NCBI GenBank assembly: GCA_965601455.1
Contig: OZ271831.1
Span: forward strand, 4,898,001-4,962,000
Direction of reading: 5' to 3'
Origin: JANQEU01 sp965601455
Lineage (GTDB): Bacteria > Bacteroidota > Bacteroidia > Cytophagales > Cyclobacteriaceae
DNA: 64,000 nt
The notes under the pieces are model-generated. The model did not search any database and was not told the origin of the DNA. It worked only from the letters and a program-made list of their open reading frames with translations. Of the stretch, positions 38,642-47,876 are shown piece after piece. A program made the position numbers and the translations under genes. Numbering within the stretch: position 1 is the first letter of the stretch; each line of letters starts with the position of its first letter.

Positions 38642-40909
38642 TTAGAATATGTCATCTTCGTTTAGAATATCGAACACCTGTTCGGGGTCATCACCATTTT
38701 CATAAACATCACAATCTAATTCAACGCTGATAGGTGTTATAGGTCGATCGAATGGTTTTCTTTCATAAGGCAGTGTGGGATCATCATAGACTTTGAGCAT
38801 GAATCTTTCCCAGATAGGCATAGCCGTTTTAGCACCTTGACCCATAGCCCAATTTTGAAATCGAATACTACGTTCATCACCTCCTACCCACGAACCGGCG
38901 ACGAGGTCTTGGGTAACGCCCATAAACCAACCATCTGATCCGTTCTGAGTAGTTCCTGTTTTTGCACCAATTTCATTGTCTACTCGTAATCTACTGTCCA
39001 AACGTTGTGCTGTGCCACCAATTTCTTCAGTTGTTCCTTTCAACATATGCAACATAATGTAAGACGTCTCTTCATTTAAAGCCTCTTTCGTTTCTGGAAA
39101 GAATTGTTGAATAACATTACCATTTTGGTCTTCAATACGAGAAATGAAAAATGGCTCCGTGTAAATCCCCTTATTGACAAAGGTGGAGTAAGCACCGACC
39201 ATTTCTTTTATTGAAACGTCGCCACCTGCACCTAACGCCAATGGGCCAACAGGAGCAAGGCTACTTGTAATCCCAAGCCTGCGAGCGTAGTCAATTACGG
39301 TACGTGGACCGATCCTATTCATCATGAAGGCAGTTATACTGTTTACCGATCTGGCCATCGCCTGACGTATTGTCATTTTGTTTCCAGTATACTTACCATT
39401 TGCGTTGTCCGGTGTCCAAGTAGGAGGATCCTGACCTGGAAAAGAGTATGTGACTGGCGCATCGACTACGGGAAAGCATGGTGAGTATCCATTGTCAATA
39501 GCGGCGGTGTAAACTATAGGTTTGAAAGTTGAGCCTGGCTGCCGTTTTCCGTAAGCCACATGGTCGTATTTAAAATACTTGTGGTTAATACCTCCCACCC
39601 ATGCCTTGATATGTCCCGATGTTGGTTCCATAGCCATGAATCCGGCTTGAAGAAACCTTTTGAAATATCGCATAGAATCTAACGTGCTTAAAACTGTATC
39701 TTTCTCTCCTTGCCATGAGAATACTTTCATGGGTTTGGGACGATTTAAGATGACATCAATGGAGTCGGAATCCTCACCATAAGTTTTAACGAGGTATTTA
39801 TAATAGGAAGTACGTTTAATTGCATTTTCAATGTATCCGTTGATTTCATTATTGTCCTCATCAATCCATGGGTTTCCTTCAGACCAATGTAGATCGAAGA
39901 CACTCTGCAATGTGTCCATATGCTCGGATACAGCATCCTCAGCATATTGTTGAAGTCGGCTATCTATGGTAGTGTATATTCGAAGTCCATCATCATAAAG
40001 ATCATAACCATTCTCTCTTGTCCAATTCAATAAGAAATTGCCAACCACAGTTCTGAAATATGTAGCTAGCCCCTCATTATGGTTATCTACTCTATAATTA
40101 AGAGACAGGGGCTGGATTCGCAATGAATCGTATTGCTCCCTGTTTATGACTTCATATTTAAATAGGTTATATAATAATTCTGATCGTTTATTAATTGCAT
40201 TTTCAGGATTCAATATAGGGCTGTACCTTGTAGGAGCATTTACCGCTCCAATAAGGGTAGCAGATTCCAAGTAATTCAGTTGGGAAGGTAGTTTATTGAA
40301 GAATGTCTTCGCTGCTACTTTAATGCCATAGGAGTTTGAACCGTATTCAACGGTATTCAAATACATAGCTAGTATTTCTTCTTTGGTATACGATCGTTCA
40401 AGTTGAACCGCAATAATCCATTCTTTTAATTTTGTTATTATTTGACCTAGGCCAGGAACGTTGTATAAGGAGCCTTGATTTTCGGAATTTGTGCGATATA
40501 AGTTTTCGGCTAGTTGCATAGTAATTGTAGAACCACCTCCTTTGAATTGAAAAGTGACTTTGCCAAATACGGCACGAAGAAGTCCCCTAAGGTCGATACC
40601 GGAATGTCGTTTAAATCGGATGTCCTCTGTAACTAATAAAGTGTTAATTAATTCTGTTGACAATTCGTCATAGGTAACAGGAGTCCTGTTTTTCCGATAG
40701 TACTTACCTAACGAAACACCGTCAGCACTCATTAATTCCGAAGACAAATCTGGGTCTGGTTTTTCCAGTGCAGTTAAACCCGGTAGTCCACCAAACCAAC
40801 CTAGTGTGTCATTCTTCACCATGTTGAAAATGGCGGGGACACCAATCAACGCTCCCAACAGCAGAATCCAAGAAGTAACAATTACAATTCGAATGATCTT
40901 TTTCTTCAT
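38642..40909 (-). CDS. Class A penicillin-binding protein (PBP1A type)
   Basis: 755-residue bifunctional peptidoglycan synthase. One N-terminal membrane helix, a GT51 glycosyltransferase domain (VTEDIRFKRHSGID with catalytic Glu; GGSTITMQLAENLY) and a transpeptidase domain with SxxK (PGSTFKPIVYTAAIDNG), SxN (SVNS) and KTGT (IGAKTGTTQNGSDGWFMG). I use the ATG at 40909, one base overlapping the upstream TGA; a TTG one codon earlier is the alternative. The C terminus carries an acidic tail. It lies between a TPR protein and uvrC in one operon. Confidence 0.96.
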   Translation of the reverse strand: MKKKIIRIVIVTSWILLLGALIGVPAIFNMVKNDTLGWFGGLPGLTALEKPDPDLSSELMSADGVSLGKYYRKNRTPVTYDELSTELINTLLVTEDIRFKRHSGIDLRGLLRAVFGKVTFQFKGGGSTITMQLAENLYRTNSENQGSLYNVPGLGQIITKLKEWIIAVQLERSYTKEEILAMYLNTVEYGSNSYGIKVAAKTFFNKLPSQLNYLESATLIGAVNAPTRYSPILNPENAINKRSELLYNLFKYEVINREQYDSLRIQPLSLNYRVDNHNEGLATYFRTVVGNFLLNWTRENGYDLYDDGLRIYTTIDSRLQQYAEDAVSEHMDTLQSVFDLHWSEGNPWIDEDNNEINGYIENAIKRTSYYKYLVKTYGEDSDSIDVILNRPKPMKVFSWQGEKDTVLSTLDSMRYFKRFLQAGFMAMEPTSGHIKAWVGGINHKYFKYDHVAYGKRQPGSTFKPIVYTAAIDNGYSPCFPVVDAPVTYSFPGQDPPTWTPDNANGKYTGNKMTIRQAMARSVNSITAFMMNRIGPRTVIDYARRLGITSSLAPVGPLALGAGGDVSIKEMVGAYSTFVNKGIYTEPFFISRIEDQNGNVIQQFFPETKEALNEETSYIMLHMLKGTTEEIGGTAQRLDSRLRVDNEIGAKTGTTQNGSDGWFMGVTQDLVAGSWVGGDERSIRFQNWAMGQGAKTAMPIWERFMLKVYDDPTLPYERKPFDRPITPISVELDCDVYENGDDPEQVFDILNEDDIF

Positions 40910-43461
40910 CAATAACTTTTATAGTAGAATGTTAGGTAGCTATCCAGATCCTTTGTTTCGTATAAAATTTCAAAGTTCTCTTTGGTAATAACCATTGAAT
41001 GAATCTTTTCGCCTTTATAAATTTCGTCGAAGTCTATGGCCTTACTAAATCTATCCAAATAAGACGATGCCGCAACTTTGTCTCTAAGTTCACTAATTAA
41101 AATTAGAGAAAATTCACCGTCTAGAACTAGATTCCCTGTATTCAATTCCTGATGATATTCAGTTAGGTAGGGTTCAATAGTGTCAATAATATTTGAGCCG
41201 AGCCCAGGCTTTTGATGATATACTATTATATGATAATGGGAGGTGTCAAAATAATTGATGAACCTGGCCTTTGAACTACTGTAAAGATTAATCTGAAAGT
41301 CCTCAGAGGCCTTAACTAACAGCTTTGCATGATCTACTACCTCACTTTCAGGGTAGTTTTTTATGAAATTATTCAATTCATACTGGTATTTGTAGATACC
41401 TTCAGTTTCTCCAAAATTCATGGCCCTCAATAAAGTCAGATTATCAAGAATGTCATTTTCAGGGCTGGCCTGCAATGCACTATCTATTAATATCAAGGAT
41501 TCATCGTATTTATGATCATCAAATAAATCATAGGCTTTTTGATAAATGATTTTATAGGCGTCGTTAATTGCTTTCTGTTCTTCACGGTAATTAGGATTGA
41601 AGATGAGTTTCGCATAGACGGTCTCTGGAAAATTATTTTGAAGGGTGTTTGCGGCAACCCAGGCTTTCGCGGAATCAGAGTTTCGTTGAATTAGGAATAA
41701 TTGATATAGCACCTCTGGGAGATATGATGATTGTGGGAATCTGGAGATAAGAGAATCAAAACAGGTTACCGCATTGCTTTTCTCGTCAAGTTTCAGGTAA
41801 TAGATTTTTCCTAAATTGTAATAGGAGTCTTCTATTCCTTTTTTTAGACCGTTAATCTGATTCGTATCGGTGGGAATCGACGTCATTAGTTCTGATAAAA
41901 CGGCTTCAGGGTCAAATGAAAGCTCTTTTTCTTCTTCTTGTTCAGTATTGGTTTGTTCAGAAGTATTGTCGGTAGTTGGTAAGTCTGTTGTCAAAGAACT
42001 CAAACGCCAGTTATCCTGTAACGGACGGTTACCCCAAACACGTTGAAACTCTGATAGACCTGCTGAGACTTCCGTGGTATTATAGAAATACCAAGTTCCA
42101 GAAAACTCCTGATTGATAGTGATTTGATTACCCTCATTGTAGGCTTGACCGGAATTAGTCACCATAGCCCTTCTCCTTTCGCGTTTCTTTAATTCCTTAT
42201 CAACAAGAAATTGTTCTTCTCTCTTACGCACCTCATCTTGTAAAACGGCGTCCAATTCATTTTTACTTAATCGTGACAGCGTCAATAGACTATCATTTGT
42301 TTGAAGTTGTTCATAGTATTGAACAAATTCTGATAAGACTTCCTGCCTTTTCTTAATTTCCTCATAACCTATCTCATCTTTTGGAATAACCTGAACAGTA
42401 CTGTCGTAATAGTTTTTAGCGGCAGAGTAGTTCTTTAGACTATCATAGTATATGGTAGCAAGACTTAAAAAAGCATAGGATTTTTGCCTAGGGTCTTGCC
42501 CAACGCTTGCAGATTGCTTGAAGAAATCTATTGCTGACTGAATCTCACCTCTCTTCAAGTCGAACTCTCCCATTTCATAGTAGATCCTATCCTGATATTC
42601 GGTATTTTTTGGATCTTTCAGAAGCTTTCGAAAGTATCGTTGTACTCTTTTCACGTTGTCACTTTTCATCTCAGTAACTTGTGCCATATTCAACCGGGTG
42701 TAGAAACTTAATTCATACACATTGCTTCTTTTTAGTGCTTTCTTGTAGTATGTGTATGCGTTAGCTTCAAAACCTAATTCCTGGTACACCTGGCCTATTA
42801 TAAAATCTAATCTTGCCCTATCCGGTCCACCAGGCATCACTTCCTCAGCTTGTACCAAGTGATTGACCATTTCATTTAAATCACCTCTTACCTGAAAATA
42901 GTATGCACTGTTTAGGTGAAAACGCCTTAAGTTTTCCTCACTCAACTCCCTTTTTTTAAGGTAATCATATACGGCGAGTGCATTTCTTAATTCCCTTGCC
43001 TCTATGAAAGTTCGAAGCAGAATTGTGAGTGCATGGTGTTGATCATTTTTGTCATCTCCATTGGTATTAACCCATTTGAATGTTTCTACAGCATCTGGAA
43101 ATTCACTTCCATAGAGTCTAGCTTTTCCGACAAGAATGTAAGCATCATCCTCCCACCTCGATTCAGGATGCCTTTGAATAGCAATTGAGGCCTTCACGAT
43201 GCAGTCTTCCAACTGCTCTTCAAATGCTTTTGACGTAGTCGTATCAAACTGTGGAAAGATGGGCAAAACACGATTGTAGTTCCACGAGTATTGATCTTCG
43301 ATGAGTTGTTCTATTTCACGAATTCTCTCCTTTGCGTAGAAATAACCATTGTAGTGGGCGGTAACGTTATGATAGGTAATCCCGATAGGGTTATTCTGGG
43401 CAAACAATCCTGATTTAAGAATGATAAATACAACTATGGAGAGGAGATACGTTTGTCGCAT
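40909..43461 (-). CDS. SprE/PorW-like tetratricopeptide-repeat protein
   Basis: 850-residue periplasmic protein with a signal peptide (LLSIVVFIILKSGLFAQ) and many TPR repeats between about residues 90 and 390 and again at 560-700. The N-terminal region TYHNVTAHYNGYFYAKERI and NYNRVLPIFPQFD resembles SprE/PorW, a type IX secretion and gliding component. Unlike typical SprE/PorW it has no lipobox Cys. The middle section (about 430-530) is Gln/Glu-rich and low complexity. It is the first gene of an operon with the PBP and uvrC. The SprE assignment is moderate; a general TPR scaffold for cell-wall synthesis is the alternative. Confidence 0.75.
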   Translation of the reverse strand: MRQTYLLSIVVFIILKSGLFAQNNPIGITYHNVTAHYNGYFYAKERIREIEQLIEDQYSWNYNRVLPIFPQFDTTTSKAFEEQLEDCIVKASIAIQRHPESRWEDDAYILVGKARLYGSEFPDAVETFKWVNTNGDDKNDQHHALTILLRTFIEARELRNALAVYDYLKKRELSEENLRRFHLNSAYYFQVRGDLNEMVNHLVQAEEVMPGGPDRARLDFIIGQVYQELGFEANAYTYYKKALKRSNVYELSFYTRLNMAQVTEMKSDNVKRVQRYFRKLLKDPKNTEYQDRIYYEMGEFDLKRGEIQSAIDFFKQSASVGQDPRQKSYAFLSLATIYYDSLKNYSAAKNYYDSTVQVIPKDEIGYEEIKKRQEVLSEFVQYYEQLQTNDSLLTLSRLSKNELDAVLQDEVRKREEQFLVDKELKKRERRRAMVTNSGQAYNEGNQITINQEFSGTWYFYNTTEVSAGLSEFQRVWGNRPLQDNWRLSSLTTDLPTTDNTSEQTNTEQEEEKELSFDPEAVLSELMTSIPTDTNQINGLKKGIEDSYYNLGKIYYLKLDEKSNAVTCFDSLISRFPQSSYLPEVLYQLFLIQRNSDSAKAWVAANTLQNNFPETVYAKLIFNPNYREEQKAINDAYKIIYQKAYDLFDDHKYDESLILIDSALQASPENDILDNLTLLRAMNFGETEGIYKYQYELNNFIKNYPESEVVDHAKLLVKASEDFQINLYSSSKARFINYFDTSHYHIIVYHQKPGLGSNIIDTIEPYLTEYHQELNTGNLVLDGEFSLILISELRDKVAASSYLDRFSKAIDFDEIYKGEKIHSMVITKENFEILYETKDLDSYLTFYYKSY

Positions 43462-43506
43462 GACAATGAATGTACCTTATAACGAAACTTTAGTCATTAG
43501 CGTGTT

Positions 43507-43514
43507 CAAAGATA
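43507..43514 (-). promoter_or_regulatory. -7 element for the TPR-PBP-uvrC operon
   Basis: Reads TATCTTTG on the minus strand, an exact TAnnTTTG match 46 bp before the TPR gene start. No TTG is found at the usual distance, so the promoter would be of weak -33 type. Confidence 0.4.
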
Positions 43515-43529
43515 AAATAAAGGCTTTGA

Positions 43530-43537
43530 TATATTTG
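43530..43537 (+). promoter_or_regulatory. -7 element for the M23-bactofilin-ATP synthase series
   Basis: TATATTTG, exact TAnnTTTG match, 19 bp before the GTG start of the M23 peptidase gene. It lies where the -33 box of the divergent promoter would be, so the two promoters are interleaved. Confidence 0.45.
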
Positions 43538-43556
43538 CCTCTGTAAAAGGGCAAAA

Positions 43557-44423
43557 GTGACGCAAAAAAGGACATTATCAGGTTGGTTAACCAACAGGTA
43601 CCTTCTCATCATTCGTAATGAGGAGAACTTTGCTGAGAAGAGAACTATCAGTTTCAATTATGCAAGGTTACTAATTATTGCCATGTTGGCTTTCTTGATC
43701 ACCTTGGCCTTCGCAATCTATATTGTTACATCTGTTCTGGATCAATGGCTTGATCCTAGGCAAGCCCAGTTAGCCGCAAATCGGCAAATCATATCGCTTA
43801 CAATGAGTATTGATTCGTTAGAACAGGAGGTGCTAGCGAAAGATCGTTATATAGAAAACATCCGAATGATTCTCAGTGGGGAAGTAACAGCCATTGAGGA
43901 AACGGAGGCAGCCTTTGAAAATGAACGGAAGTTATCTGGTGATGTTCTACTTTCCAATCAAGTTGACCCAATTGACTCACAATTTAGGGCAGAATATGAG
44001 CAAGGAGATTTAGGGCTAATTTCCATTGCTTCCGACGATTCGGATGAGTTACGAAACACCTTTCTGTTTCCACCGGTTACGGGAGTTGTCACAGCTGAGT
44101 TTGATCCGCAGGCTGATCACTACGGTACCGATATAGTGTCTAATGAAAACGAGGCGATCAAATCCGTGGCGGATGGAGTGGTTATTTTTGCCGGTTGGAC
44201 CCTAAATGATGGTAATGTGCTAGCAATACAACATAGGTATAACCTTATATCTGTATATAAGCACAATTCGGAAATTTTGAAAAACGTTGGTAGTTTTGTG
44301 CTCAGCGGAGAGATAATCGCCATAATCGGTAATACAGGAGAGTTAACCTCAGGACCTCACCTACATTTTGAGTTGTGGCATCGAGGAAACCCACTAAACC
44401 CGACAGATTTTGTCTCTTTTTAA
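43557..44423 (+). CDS. M23 (LytM) family metallopeptidase, membrane anchored
   Basis: 288 residues: one membrane helix (about 37-62, LLIIAMLAFLITLAFAIYIV), a coiled-coil stretch, and a C-terminal LytM endopeptidase domain with zinc ligands in HYGTDIV and GPHLHFELWHRG. All expected catalytic residues are present, so it should cut peptidoglycan cross-links in the periplasm. The start is GTG. The bactofilin gene follows after 17 bp; bactofilin and M23 peptidase pairs are known to shape the cell wall in other bacteria. Confidence 0.92.
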   Translation: MTQKRTLSGWLTNRYLLIIRNEENFAEKRTISFNYARLLIIAMLAFLITLAFAIYIVTSVLDQWLDPRQAQLAANRQIISLTMSIDSLEQEVLAKDRYIENIRMILSGEVTAIEETEAAFENERKLSGDVLLSNQVDPIDSQFRAEYEQGDLGLISIASDDSDELRNTFLFPPVTGVVTAEFDPQADHYGTDIVSNENEAIKSVADGVVIFAGWTLNDGNVLAIQHRYNLISVYKHNSEILKNVGSFVLSGEIIAIIGNTGELTSGPHLHFELWHRGNPLNPTDFVSF

Positions 44424-44440
44424 ACTCAAAGACTTAAAAC

Positions 44441-44863
44441 ATGTTGAACAAGAAGGACATTAAGGAAGTAGAGGAACTAAGTAACTCGAGTAATATTATT
44501 GGAAAGGGTACGATCCTTGAAGGCAATCTGGAAACATTCGGAAACGTACGGATTGAGGGTAAAGTTATAGGAAATATCAAGACCAAGTCAAAGGCTGCGT
44601 TTGGCCATTCCTCACAAGTCGAAGGCAATGTCCTTGCACAAAATGCTGAAATCGCAGGTCATATTTCAGGTACTGTCGAAGTCAGTGAGCAATTAGTTCT
44701 GAAGCCTACAGCAGTAATCGATGGGGATATAATCACAAATCGTCTTATCGTCGAGTCTGGGGCGACATTCAATGGAGGTTGTAAAATGGGAATTAAGACG
44801 AAAGAAATAAAAATTGGAACCAAAGAACAACCCAAAGAAGCCGTACTCCAAGCACAATCCTGA
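44441..44863 (+). CDS. Bactofilin (polymer-forming cytoskeletal protein)
   Basis: 140-residue bactofilin: right-handed beta-helix made of short repeats (ILEGNLETFGNVRIEGKVIG, SSQVEGNVLAQNAEIAGHI, AVIDGDIITNRLIVESGATFNG) flanked by short disordered ends. Bactofilins polymerise without nucleotides at the inner membrane and position cell-wall enzymes. It lies between the M23 peptidase and the ATP synthase operon; its 3-prime end overlaps the next gene by 50 bp. Confidence 0.95.
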   Translation: MLNKKDIKEVEELSNSSNIIGKGTILEGNLETFGNVRIEGKVIGNIKTKSKAAFGHSSQVEGNVLAQNAEIAGHISGTVEVSEQLVLKPTAVIDGDIITNRLIVESGATFNGGCKMGIKTKEIKIGTKEQPKEAVLQAQS

Positions 44864-45062
44864 TCAAGAAAATAATAGTGGTTATGGCAATATTACTGCC
44901 ATTGCTTTCGAAGTAACCACATTTAACCTGGTTTGCATTTGGGGAGGATATAAGCTGAGCCAATTGTATAGCCCCAACACTCACTGGATTCTTATCCTAG
45001 GAGTTTTTTTTGGTATAACCGGTACCATTTATCTTCTTATTAAGAAAACAGCAGGACGTTGA
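44814..45062 (+). CDS. AtpZ/AtpI-like ATP synthase accessory membrane protein
   Basis: 82 residues with two membrane helices (TAIAFEVTTFNLVCIWGGYKL and HWILILGVFFGITGTIYLLIKK), the AtpZ/AtpI pattern found at the head of atp operons. The only credible start is TTG at 44814, inside the bactofilin gene; no in-frame ATG follows before the first helix. It probably assists c-ring assembly or Mg2+ supply. Confidence 0.8.
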   Translation: MEPKNNPKKPYSKHNPDQENNSGYGNITAIAFEVTTFNLVCIWGGYKLSQLYSPNTHWILILGVFFGITGTIYLLIKKTAGR

Positions 45063-45430
45063 GACGATACCTGCTCGTTAACACTGTACTAAGCCTTCTA
45101 CTGGTTTCGCCCATAGTATGGGAAGTTGAATTGTTAGAGAAGTTTCTACACGAGATGTATCTACATCTGGTTGTTTTCTTTTTCTTACAAAGTTTTCCTG
45201 TTTCCTGGTTACTGCATCGCTCCGAAAAATCAGAAAGTGAAGGTCCAATATTCGTTGTGGCCAGTGTGGGTTTTCGAATGATCACTGGACTGTTTTTCTT
45301 ATTGATTTTATACTTTTTAGATAAACAAGATTTCAACCTGCTCGCAATCAATTTTTTAGCGTTGTATTTGGCCTATCTAGTATTTGAATTAACCTTGGTG
45401 TTGGCTAACTTGCGGCGGAATTCAGGATAG
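45059..45430 (+). CDS. Small four-helix membrane protein of the atp operon
   Basis: 123 residues, about four membrane helices (for example SLLLVSPIVWEVELLEKFL, VFFFLQSFPVSWLL, MITGLFFLLILYFL), TTG start, overlapping the AtpZ-like gene by 4 bp and followed by atpB. The position corresponds to AtpI (subunit I), but the sequence is too divergent to be sure. Confidence 0.75.
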   Translation: MRRYLLVNTVLSLLLVSPIVWEVELLEKFLHEMYLHLVVFFFLQSFPVSWLLHRSEKSESEGPIFVVASVGFRMITGLFFLLILYFLDKQDFNLLAINFLALYLAYLVFELTLVLANLRRNSG

Positions 45431-45465
45431 AAACATCCTCAACAAAAACTTAACCATAAGAAGCG

Positions 45466-46482
45466 TTGGCTAAAAATTTGAAAATCAGTTTTTTAACACT
45501 TTTCCTTCTCATTTCTGGCTTGTCACAGGTGGTTGCAAAGGATTCAGATGAAACCGGTTCTTTTGATCCGGGGGCAATGATCAACCATCACATTGCAGAT
45601 GCCCATAGTTGGGAAATTTATCATGGACTGACAGTGCATCTTCCGGTAATTGTTTATTCAGATGCAAAAGGTCTTGACATCTTTTCATCATCCAACTTTT
45701 ACAACGAGGACCACCAAATTGTGCCTTTCAATGGTTACGTAATGGAGCACGAGCATATTGCCTTAGATAACGGTGATCATGTTCTTGATTTTTCAATCAC
45801 CAAGAATGTTTTTTTCCTATTTATCAATTCGACCATATTGATTTTAGTTTTTCTTTCTGTTGCAAGGGGATATAAGAAAAATGAAGGACGTGCACCAAGA
45901 GGTATTCAGTCATTTTTTGAGCCAATTATTGTGTACGTAAGAGACGAGATGGTTAAGCCCAATATCGGACCGAAATACGAGAAGTTTCTACCTTATTTGT
46001 TGACACTTTTCTTCTTTATCTGGTTTGGAAACTTACTAGGGTTATTGCCAGCTGCTGCGAATCTTACAGGAAATATTGCTGTCACGTTGTTATTGGCATT
46101 TATCACTTTAGTAATCACTCTTGCGAACGGCGGTAAAACATACTGGGCACACATATTAAACCCACTTGGAGATTCTATGGGATGGGGAGCCAAATTACCC
46201 CTCTATCTGATACTGTGGCCTATTGAGATCATAGGCATATTTACCAAGCCGTTTTCGTTAATGATACGACTTTTCGCGAACATAACGGCTGGTCATATTA
46301 TTATACTTAGCATTATAAGCTTGACATTCATTACCCAAAGCGTGACAATAGGAATCCTATCTGCTGTTTTCGCATCGGTGATGAACTTGTTGGAGTTGTT
46401 TGTTGCCTTGTTACAGGCGTATGTGTTTACTCTTCTTTCTGCCATGTATTTTGGTCAGGCTGTGGAGGAAGCACACCATTAA
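45466..46482 (+). CDS. atpB: ATP synthase F0 subunit a
   Basis: Proton channel subunit, 338 residues. A signal-peptide-like N terminus and a periplasmic extension of about 90 residues (typical of Bacteroidota AtpB) precede the conserved membrane part. The essential Arg lies in LMIRLFANITAGHII. The start is TTG at 45466 (MAKNLKISFLTLF after initiation). Confidence 0.95.
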   Translation: MAKNLKISFLTLFLLISGLSQVVAKDSDETGSFDPGAMINHHIADAHSWEIYHGLTVHLPVIVYSDAKGLDIFSSSNFYNEDHQIVPFNGYVMEHEHIALDNGDHVLDFSITKNVFFLFINSTILILVFLSVARGYKKNEGRAPRGIQSFFEPIIVYVRDEMVKPNIGPKYEKFLPYLLTLFFFIWFGNLLGLLPAAANLTGNIAVTLLLAFITLVITLANGGKTYWAHILNPLGDSMGWGAKLPLYLILWPIEIIGIFTKPFSLMIRLFANITAGHIIILSIISLTFITQSVTIGILSAVFASVMNLLELFVALLQAYVFTLLSAMYFGQAVEEAHH

Positions 46483-46513
46483 AAGCATTTTTTAAACTAA
46501 ACATAAATAGATT

Positions 46514-46720
46514 ATGGGAGCAATTGGAGCAGGTTTAGCAGTACTTGGAGCAGGTCTTGGTATCGGTTTAATCGGTAAGGGAGCTACAGAAGGTATTGCA
46601 CGACAGCCCGAAGCTGGAGGTAAAATTCAGACCGCAATGATTATCGCTGCCGCCTTGATTGAAGGGGTAGCACTTTTCGCTGCAGTTATTGGGTTTATCG
46701 CCACTAACGCTGGAATTTAA
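46514..46720 (+). CDS. atpE: ATP synthase F0 subunit c
   Basis: 68-residue hairpin of two membrane helices joined by the polar loop ARQPEAG. The ion-binding carboxylate is Glu50 (AALIEGVALFA). There is no Gln/Ser set of Na+-binding c subunits, so the enzyme is probably proton-driven. Followed by a stable hairpin before atpF. Confidence 0.97.
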   Translation: MGAIGAGLAVLGAGLGIGLIGKGATEGIARQPEAGGKIQTAMIIAAALIEGVALFAAVIGFIATNAGI

Positions 46721-46727
46721 TTGATTT

Positions 46728-46772
46728 GTCTGGTTCGGGTAACATTAGGTTCCGGAACCAGACTTTATTTTT
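46728..46772 (+). terminator. Attenuator-like hairpin between atpE and atpF
   Basis: Perfect 9-bp stem GTCTGGTTC / GAACCAGAC with an 18-nt loop that can pair further (GG with CC), followed by TTTATTTTT. It lies inside the atp operon and may terminate part of the transcripts or protect the atpE 3-prime end. Confidence 0.6.
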
Positions 46773-46799
46773 CCTCACCCATTAAAAAAATTTAAAACT

Positions 46800-47294
46800 G
46801 TGGAATTAGTAACCCCCGATATAGGACTTATTTTTTGGCAATTCGTCATTTTCATGATCGTATTTGCCATCTTGGCAATCTTCGTTTGGAAGCCCATTAT
46901 GGAGGCCTTGAGATCACGAGAGGGAATGATTGAAGACTCTCTCAGAGCTGCTGAAAATGCGAAAGACGAAATGGAGCAGATCAAAGCAGACAATGAGTAT
47001 CTTCTTCAAGAGGCACGAGAGGAACGTGACAGTATCTTGAAGGAAGCAACAGAAGCGGCCAATAAAATTAAGGAGGAAGCGAAGGCAGAGACGGGAAAGA
47101 TTGCAGATAAGATGATTGCTGATGCCAAATCGGCCATTGAATCTGAGAAGAAGGCTGCTTTATCGGAAGTTAGACAGCTGGTTTCCGATTTATCACTGGA
47201 TATTGCTGAGAAGATCATCCGTGAGAAGTTGTCAAGTGACAAGTCCCAAAAGGAACTGGTAAATAAATTCCTCAACGAAGCAAAGATTAATTAA
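46800..47294 (+). CDS. atpF: ATP synthase F0 subunit b
   Basis: 164 residues: one N-terminal membrane helix (FWQFVIFMIVFAILAIFVW), then a long charged helix, the peripheral stalk. The start is GTG at 46800, giving MELVTPDIGLIFWQ, the Bacteroidota consensus N terminus. atpH follows after 3 bp. Confidence 0.95.
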   Translation: MELVTPDIGLIFWQFVIFMIVFAILAIFVWKPIMEALRSREGMIEDSLRAAENAKDEMEQIKADNEYLLQEAREERDSILKEATEAANKIKEEAKAETGKIADKMIADAKSAIESEKKAALSEVRQLVSDLSLDIAEKIIREKLSSDKSQKELVNKFLNEAKIN

Positions 47295-47297
47295 TCC

Positions 47298-47843
47298 ATG
47301 TCCCTTAGCAGAATAGCCAAGCGGTATGCAAAACCTCTTCTTGAACTAGCGGAAGAAAGAAAGTTAATGGAAGAGGTACGAAAGGATATGGAGAACTTCA
47401 CTGCAATATGTGAAGAGAACAGATCTTTCGTGAATATGCTGAACAGCCCAATTATTACACACTTGCGGAAAGCGGAAATCCTGAACACCATCTTCAAGGG
47501 AAAAGTAAACGATTTAACCTTGTCGGTTTTCTCAATAATCACCAGGAAGAACCGTGAAATGGTGCTTCCATATGTTAGCAAGGAATTCATCAGTCTTTAC
47601 AATGAGAAAATGGGTATTCAGGAAGCTACGATCACTACTACATTTCCTCTGGATAGTAAGATGAGAAGTCAAGTTGTTGATATGGTGGAGAAAGTAACTG
47701 GAAAGAAATCTGTACTGGAGGAAAAAGTGGATCCTGAAATAATTGGAGGTTACTTGTTAGAACTTGGGGACACTCAAATTGACGAAAGTATTAGTAGTCA
47801 GTTAAAAGAATTGAAAATAAAGTTTAAAAAGGAAAATAATTAA
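47298..47843 (+). CDS. atpH: ATP synthase F1 subunit delta
   Basis: 181-residue OSCP/delta subunit that ties the stator to F1. The N-terminal helical domain (RIAKRYAKPLLELAEERKLM) and the C-terminal block VDPEIIGGYLLELGDTQIDESI are typical. It lies between atpF and atpA in the normal order. Confidence 0.94.
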   Translation: MSLSRIAKRYAKPLLELAEERKLMEEVRKDMENFTAICEENRSFVNMLNSPIITHLRKAEILNTIFKGKVNDLTLSVFSIITRKNREMVLPYVSKEFISLYNEKMGIQEATITTTFPLDSKMRSQVVDMVEKVTGKKSVLEEKVDPEIIGGYLLELGDTQIDESISSQLKELKIKFKKENN

Positions 47844-47876
47844 TTCACCGGCCGAAAGGCTGTAATTATAGGAACT

